A DNA stretch of 24,726 nucleotides, taken from positions 1 through 24,726 of the forward strand of contig CAMLRB010000020.1 of the NCBI GenBank assembly GCA_946482295.1, written 5' to 3'. Origin of the DNA: an uncultured Bacteriovorax sp. GTDB lineage: Bacteria; Bdellovibrionota; Bacteriovoracia; Bacteriovoracales; Bacteriovoracaceae. The position numbers and the translations under genes are program-made. The notes beneath the pieces were generated by a model. That model made no database searches. It was not told where the DNA came from and was given only the letters and a program-made list of their open reading frames with translations. Positions 22,489 to 24,726 of the stretch are shown one piece after another (the first letter of the stretch is position 1; every line of letters starts with the position of its first letter).

Positions 22489-22516
22489 AATAAATGCAAA
22501 TCATTCGCATTGTCAA
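22487..22516 (-). promoter_or_regulatory. Promoter of COG0523 gene
   Basis: On the minus strand: TTGACA (22516-22511), 18-bp spacer, TATTAA (22492-22487). The distal operator fills the spacer; the proximal operator starts at the -10 and covers the start site. Confidence 0.65.
22492..22512. promoter_or_regulatory. Palindromic operator at COG0523 promoter (distal)
   Basis: Core TGCAAATCATTCGCA (22495-22509). It sits 24 bp (centre to centre) from the proximal site, between -35 and -10. Confidence 0.75.
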
Positions 22517-22543
22517 TATTGCCATGCGGCGAACGTATATTGT

Positions 22544-22894
22544 TTAGAGATCCACAATCGTTTCAAATCCACCAAAGATCATGCGTGACCCATCAAACGG
22601 CATTTTGCTAAATTGTTCTTTCATCTCGGGGTCTTCTTCCATTTTTTTCATCGATTGATCGCGAACTTCTTTGGAAGGATATTCAACCCAACTAAAAAGA
22701 ACATCTTCATTTTCGGTGGCCTTCACGGCACCATAGAAGTCAGTTTTCTTTCCATGCGGAACATCACTTTGCCAGCATTCAACAACACGAGTGGCCCCAA
22801 ATTGTTTAAATTTTTTCGCGGCCACTTTTGCTTGATCAACATAGAGCTGTTTATTTTCTTTAGGAACAGCGACGACGAATCCATCCACGTACAT
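22544..22894 (-). CDS. DUF1428 (YbaA-like) protein
   Basis: 116 residues: MYVDGFVVAVPKENKQLY, QFGATRVVECWQSDVPHGKKTDF, DVLFSWVEYPSKEVRD and MPFDGSRMIFGGFETIVDL match the DUF1428/YbaA family end to end (memory of E. coli YbaA). A dimeric ferredoxin-like barrel is expected; function unknown. ATG 22894 is chosen because GGAGG lies 5 nt upstream; the ATG four codons earlier is part of that ribosome-site segment. A more divergent relative is in the tetR operon at 13755. A possible promoter (TTGACC-17-ATTAAT, minus strand 23016-22988) carries a TetR-type site, which may link both DUF1428 genes to one regulator. Confidence 0.92.
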   Translation of the reverse strand: MYVDGFVVAVPKENKQLYVDQAKVAAKKFKQFGATRVVECWQSDVPHGKKTDFYGAVKATENEDVLFSWVEYPSKEVRDQSMKKMEEDPEMKEQFSKMPFDGSRMIFGGFETIVDL

Positions 22895-22942
22895 ATGTAC
22901 CTCCATTTTTAAGGATCGTTCCTTAACATTTCTTTCATAATA

Positions 22943-22957
22943 GGTGCCACTTCTTTT
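22943..22957 (+). repeat. Possible fragment of the palindromic repeat
   Basis: AGGTGCCACT followed by TCTTTTAG resembles the left arm with a small deletion. Only the first 9-10 bases match well, so this may be chance. Confidence 0.4.
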
Positions 22958-23002
22958 AGTTGGGATAGAGGACTGAATTTTGCTTTCATTAATCTATAGA
23001 CA

Positions 23003-23014
23003 GACCATTTGGTC
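23003..23014. promoter_or_regulatory. TetR-type palindrome GACCA-TT-TGGTC
   Basis: Perfect 5-bp inverted repeat, overlapping the -35 (TTGACC) of a possible leftward promoter for the 22894 gene and 18 bp before the small ORF at 23032. The core GACCA-N2-TGGT matches the operator inside the tetR promoter at 12033-12043. Confidence 0.55.
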
Positions 23015-23031
23015 AAATTCTCGGAGCAAAT

Positions 23032-23127
23032 ATGTTTGCAATGGTACTTGAAGAATCAAGCTGCATAGGTGTTCTAGATGCCATATCCGCTTTTATGGGG
23101 CGAGCGAAAAATATAATCAATAGCTAA
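23032..23127 (+). CDS. Possible small ORF, 31 residues
   Basis: ATG to TAA, encoding MFAMVLEESSCIGVLDAIS and a short tail ending AKNIINS. GGAG lies 5 nt before ATG, and the TetR-type palindrome is just upstream. One Cys, no signal peptide or clear membrane span. Could be a small regulated protein or chance; codon signal too short to judge. It also contains the inverted repeat CTTGA-N4-TCAAG. Confidence 0.3.
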   Translation: MFAMVLEESSCIGVLDAISAFMGRAKNIINS

Positions 23128-23211
23128 TCTTATTCGTAAAGACGGGGAGGATTATTTCAAACTTCTTTCTAAATCAAATCATTTCCCTCCGTTTTAATCA
23201 CGCTAAGTTTA

Positions 23212-23241
23212 TTTACATGCCCGTGTTCAAAAAAATACGAT
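23212..23241 (+). promoter_or_regulatory. Possible sigma-70 promoter for Hsp20 gene
   Basis: TTTACA (23212-23217), 18-bp spacer, TACGAT (23236-23241). No heat-shock sigma-32 motif or CIRCE element was seen. Confidence 0.45.
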
Positions 23242-23293
23242 TTAAATACTGGCGAAGAAAAGATCGCTTATCAAAATAACAAAGGAGATATTT

Positions 23294-23764
23294 ATGGCAC
23301 TTTGGAACAGAGATTTAATTCCCTCTAGATGGAGTGAAAGATCAGTCATGCCTAATGTAGATTTGGATGAAATGTTTAATCGTATGCGGAGGGAGTTTTT
23401 CTCACCAGATTTTTTTCAAAATAGTTTGGAATCTATGGGCCCACGAGTAGAAGTTCAGGAAACGGACAAAAATATTCTTGTGAGTGCCGAACTTCCAGGA
23501 ATGAAGGAGAAGGATATAAATGTAAGTTTGAAGGATGACAATCTTATCATAGAAGGTGAAAGAAGAAGCGAAAAGAAGAAAGAAGGTAAGAACTTCTATC
23601 GATCAGAATTCAGCTATGGAAATTTTTATCGTTCTATCCCGCTGAACGTCGGAGTTGATAAAGATAAAGTCGAGGCCACATATAAAGATGGCATCCTTGA
23701 AGTGACTCTCAACAAGTTAGCTGAAAGTCAGCAGAAGGTTAAAAAGATTGAAATTAAGCACTAG
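23294..23764 (+). CDS. Hsp20/alpha-crystallin small heat-shock protein
   Basis: 156 residues. N-terminal arm (1-48) with DEMFNRMRREFFSPDFF, then the alpha-crystallin domain (about 50-150): PRVEVQETDKNILVSAELPGMKEKDINVSLKDDNLIIEGERR, FYRSEFSYGNFYRSIPLNVGVDKDKVEATYKDGILEVTL with the GILEV motif. ATP-independent holdase that prevents aggregation; cytoplasmic oligomer. AAAGGAGA lies 7 nt before ATG. A terminator follows, and a HtrA-like protease gene lies just after, so holding and degrading damaged protein may be linked. Part of the stress-type gene mix of the window. Confidence 0.95.
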   Translation: MALWNRDLIPSRWSERSVMPNVDLDEMFNRMRREFFSPDFFQNSLESMGPRVEVQETDKNILVSAELPGMKEKDINVSLKDDNLIIEGERRSEKKKEGKNFYRSEFSYGNFYRSIPLNVGVDKDKVEATYKDGILEVTLNKLAESQQKVKKIEIKH

Positions 23765-23791
23765 AAAACTAATTTTAAATAGTTTGTGGAT

Positions 23792-23819
23792 GGTCTTCCT
23801 TCGTGAAGGCCACCTTTTT
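23792..23819 (+). terminator. Intrinsic terminator after Hsp20 gene
   Basis: GGT(CTT)CCTTC-GT-GAAGG(CC)ACC hairpin directly followed by TTTTTG: the clearest rho-independent terminator in the window. Only 18 bp remain before the next gene's start codon. Confidence 0.8.
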
Positions 23820-23836
23820 GTATTCAGGGAATTCCT

Positions 23837-24726
23837 ATGAAGCAAAAAGTTTTAAATAGAGCGATCAGTGCTGTTGTACAAATTCATGTTGAAGGATTAT
23901 TAGAAGGTGATGAGATTGAGATTCTTGATCCGCGAGAAATAAGAAAAGGACATTGGATTGGCTCTGGTGTTCTAATCAGAATTAATGAAGAAGAAGGTTA
24001 TATTCTAACTAATGCTCATGTTGTAAAAAACGGCCTCACATACAGAATTAGAACCATGCTCACGAGTGAGGAAAGTTTCCAGGTGAAATTAATTGGGATG
24101 ATTGAAACGCTAGAGCCAGATATCGGTCTTCTCAAAATAATTGATTCCGAGCTTATTCGCATGAAAGAAATCATTCCTGAAATTCCATATCTTGAAATGG
24201 AAAGGGAAGAAATAATCGATCGCGATCTGAGTATAAAGGCCATTGGTTATCCCTTTGGTATGGAAGAACCTAATGTATCGAGTGGGAAAGTGACCAATTT
24301 CATCTTAGGATCAGATACAGAGTGTGAACGAATTGTTACTGATGCTCCAATTAATCCGGGAAACTCTGGTGGACCTGCTGTTTCAGAAAATGGAAAAATT
24401 ATTGGAATAAATACATCTATCATTTTTGGAGCGAATGACATTGGATTCATAACACCAATCAATTTTGTAAAGATTGTCGTGCAAAATTTAACTGAAGGGA
24501 AAAAAACAGATCTAACTGATCTTGGAGGACGTTTTCAAAAAAATTCAAAAGAATGTGCTTCTTACTTAAAGGCACCAACTACAGATGGAGTAATAGTGAC
24601 AACACTATTTACGAATGGTCTGATGGAAAAAGCAGGACTCAAATCGCGTGACATCCTCTTCAAAATTAATGAATTTTTATTTGACGCTCATGGAATTGTT
24701 AAGACAAAAAACATTTTGCGGCATCG
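23837..24726 (+). CDS. HtrA/DegP-like serine protease, 3' end outside window
   Basis: About 296 residues are visible and the frame stays open to the end. Trypsin-like domain with His61 (LTNAHVVK), Asp95 (PDIGLLKI) and Ser177 (NPGNSGGPAV), followed by the start of a PDZ domain (GVIVTTLFTNGLMEKAGLKSRDILFKINEFLFD). All three catalytic residues are present. Unlike usual DegP/HtrA, no Sec signal peptide or anchor is visible: it begins MKQKVLNRAISAVVQIHVEG. It may be cytoplasmic, or a longer start is missing; no in-frame start is seen upstream before the terminator. AGGGA lies 6 nt before ATG. Next to Hsp20. Confidence 0.88.
   Translation, partial: MKQKVLNRAISAVVQIHVEGLLEGDEIEILDPREIRKGHWIGSGVLIRINEEEGYILTNAHVVKNGLTYRIRTMLTSEESFQVKLIGMIETLEPDIGLLKIIDSELIRMKEIIPEIPYLEMEREEIIDRDLSIKAIGYPFGMEEPNVSSGKVTNFILGSDTECERIVTDAPINPGNSGGPAVSENGKIIGINTSIIFGANDIGFITPINFVKIVVQNLTEGKKTDLTDLGGRFQKNSKECASYLKAPTTDGVIVTTLFTNGLMEKAGLKSRDILFKINEFLFDAHGIVKTKNILRH

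Larger units (their letters stand above)
22895..23293. other. Gene-poor gap with regulatory sites and a possible small ORF
   Basis: About 400 bp without a confident gene. It holds a partial repeat-like end at 22943, a TetR-type palindrome at 23003, a 31-codon ORF with a good ribosome site at 23032, and a candidate promoter for the Hsp20 gene at 23212. The stretch 23128-23211 shows nothing I can name. Confidence 0.7.

Noticed and set aside
22613..22912. Rightward open frame opposite the second DUF1428 gene
   Set aside because: Antisense to a well-conserved family; its Phe-rich composition is typical of a shadow frame.
23047..23060. Sigma-32-type -35 (CTTGAA) for Hsp20
   Set aside because: No matching -10 at 13-15 bp, and it lies within the inverted repeat of the small ORF.

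Overview
The window looks like a chromosomal segment of a low-GC (roughly 40%) Gram-negative bacterium. Several products carry classical signal peptides, there is a periplasmic solute-binding protein, a chemoreceptor with a periplasmic haem motif, and secreted Cys-rich proteins. The mix and codon feel suggest the Bdellovibrionota (Bacteriovorax/Peredibacter-like), but this is inference. There is no phage, IS transposase, CRISPR array, tRNA or rRNA in the window.

Layout. 1-4286: tail of a short-chain dehydrogenase, a two-CBS-domain protein, an 864-residue fusion (phosphoribosyltransferase + alpha/beta hydrolase + erythromycin-esterase-like) and a small membrane protein. 4257-6672: a leftward set (two SnoaL-like proteins, isochorismatase-family hydrolase) divergent from a GlxA-type AraC regulator. 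6756-11452: VTT/DedA-like membrane protein, an unknown secreted protein, an amino-acid-type binding protein, and two convergent secreted alpha/beta hydrolases. 11536-14111: a TetR regulator with an operator between divergent AHSA1-type genes, followed by GST, AHSA1 and DUF1428 genes. 14233-16927: two translationally coupled secreted proteins (one with a stanniocalcin-like Cys pattern) convergent with a chemoreceptor. 17127-20618: alpha/beta hydrolase and P-type cation ATPase. 20632-22516: a zinc-type pair (ZrgA/DUF2796 and a COG0523 GTPase) sharing three near-identical palindromic operators. 22544-24726: a second DUF1428 gene, a gene-poor 400-bp gap with a possible 31-residue ORF, Hsp20, and the start of an HtrA-like serine protease.

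The most striking non-coding signal is a family of 54-bp near-perfect palindromes (254-307, 3607-3660, 4233-4286, 6694-6747), plus a half copy at 15314-15330 and a weaker fragment at 22943. All full copies have the same orientation and lie at 3' ends of genes. Two of them supply the last codons and the stop codon of a gene. The borders of three carry perfect or near-perfect short tandem duplications that include the terminal GG or CC of the palindrome. This looks like a REP/MITE-like, gene-end-seeking element with no transposase in view.

Two regulatory circuits can be read from the DNA: a Fur/Zur-type operator shared by the zinc genes, and a TetR-type site (GACCA-N2-TGGT) found both at the tetR promoter and upstream of the second DUF1428 gene about 11 kb away. 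The CBS protein, PRTase/erythromycin-esterase fusion, P-type ATPase and Hsp20 together resemble the kinds of genes found in the mycobacterial DosR dormancy regulon, which hints at a stress/dormancy function for this neighbourhood.
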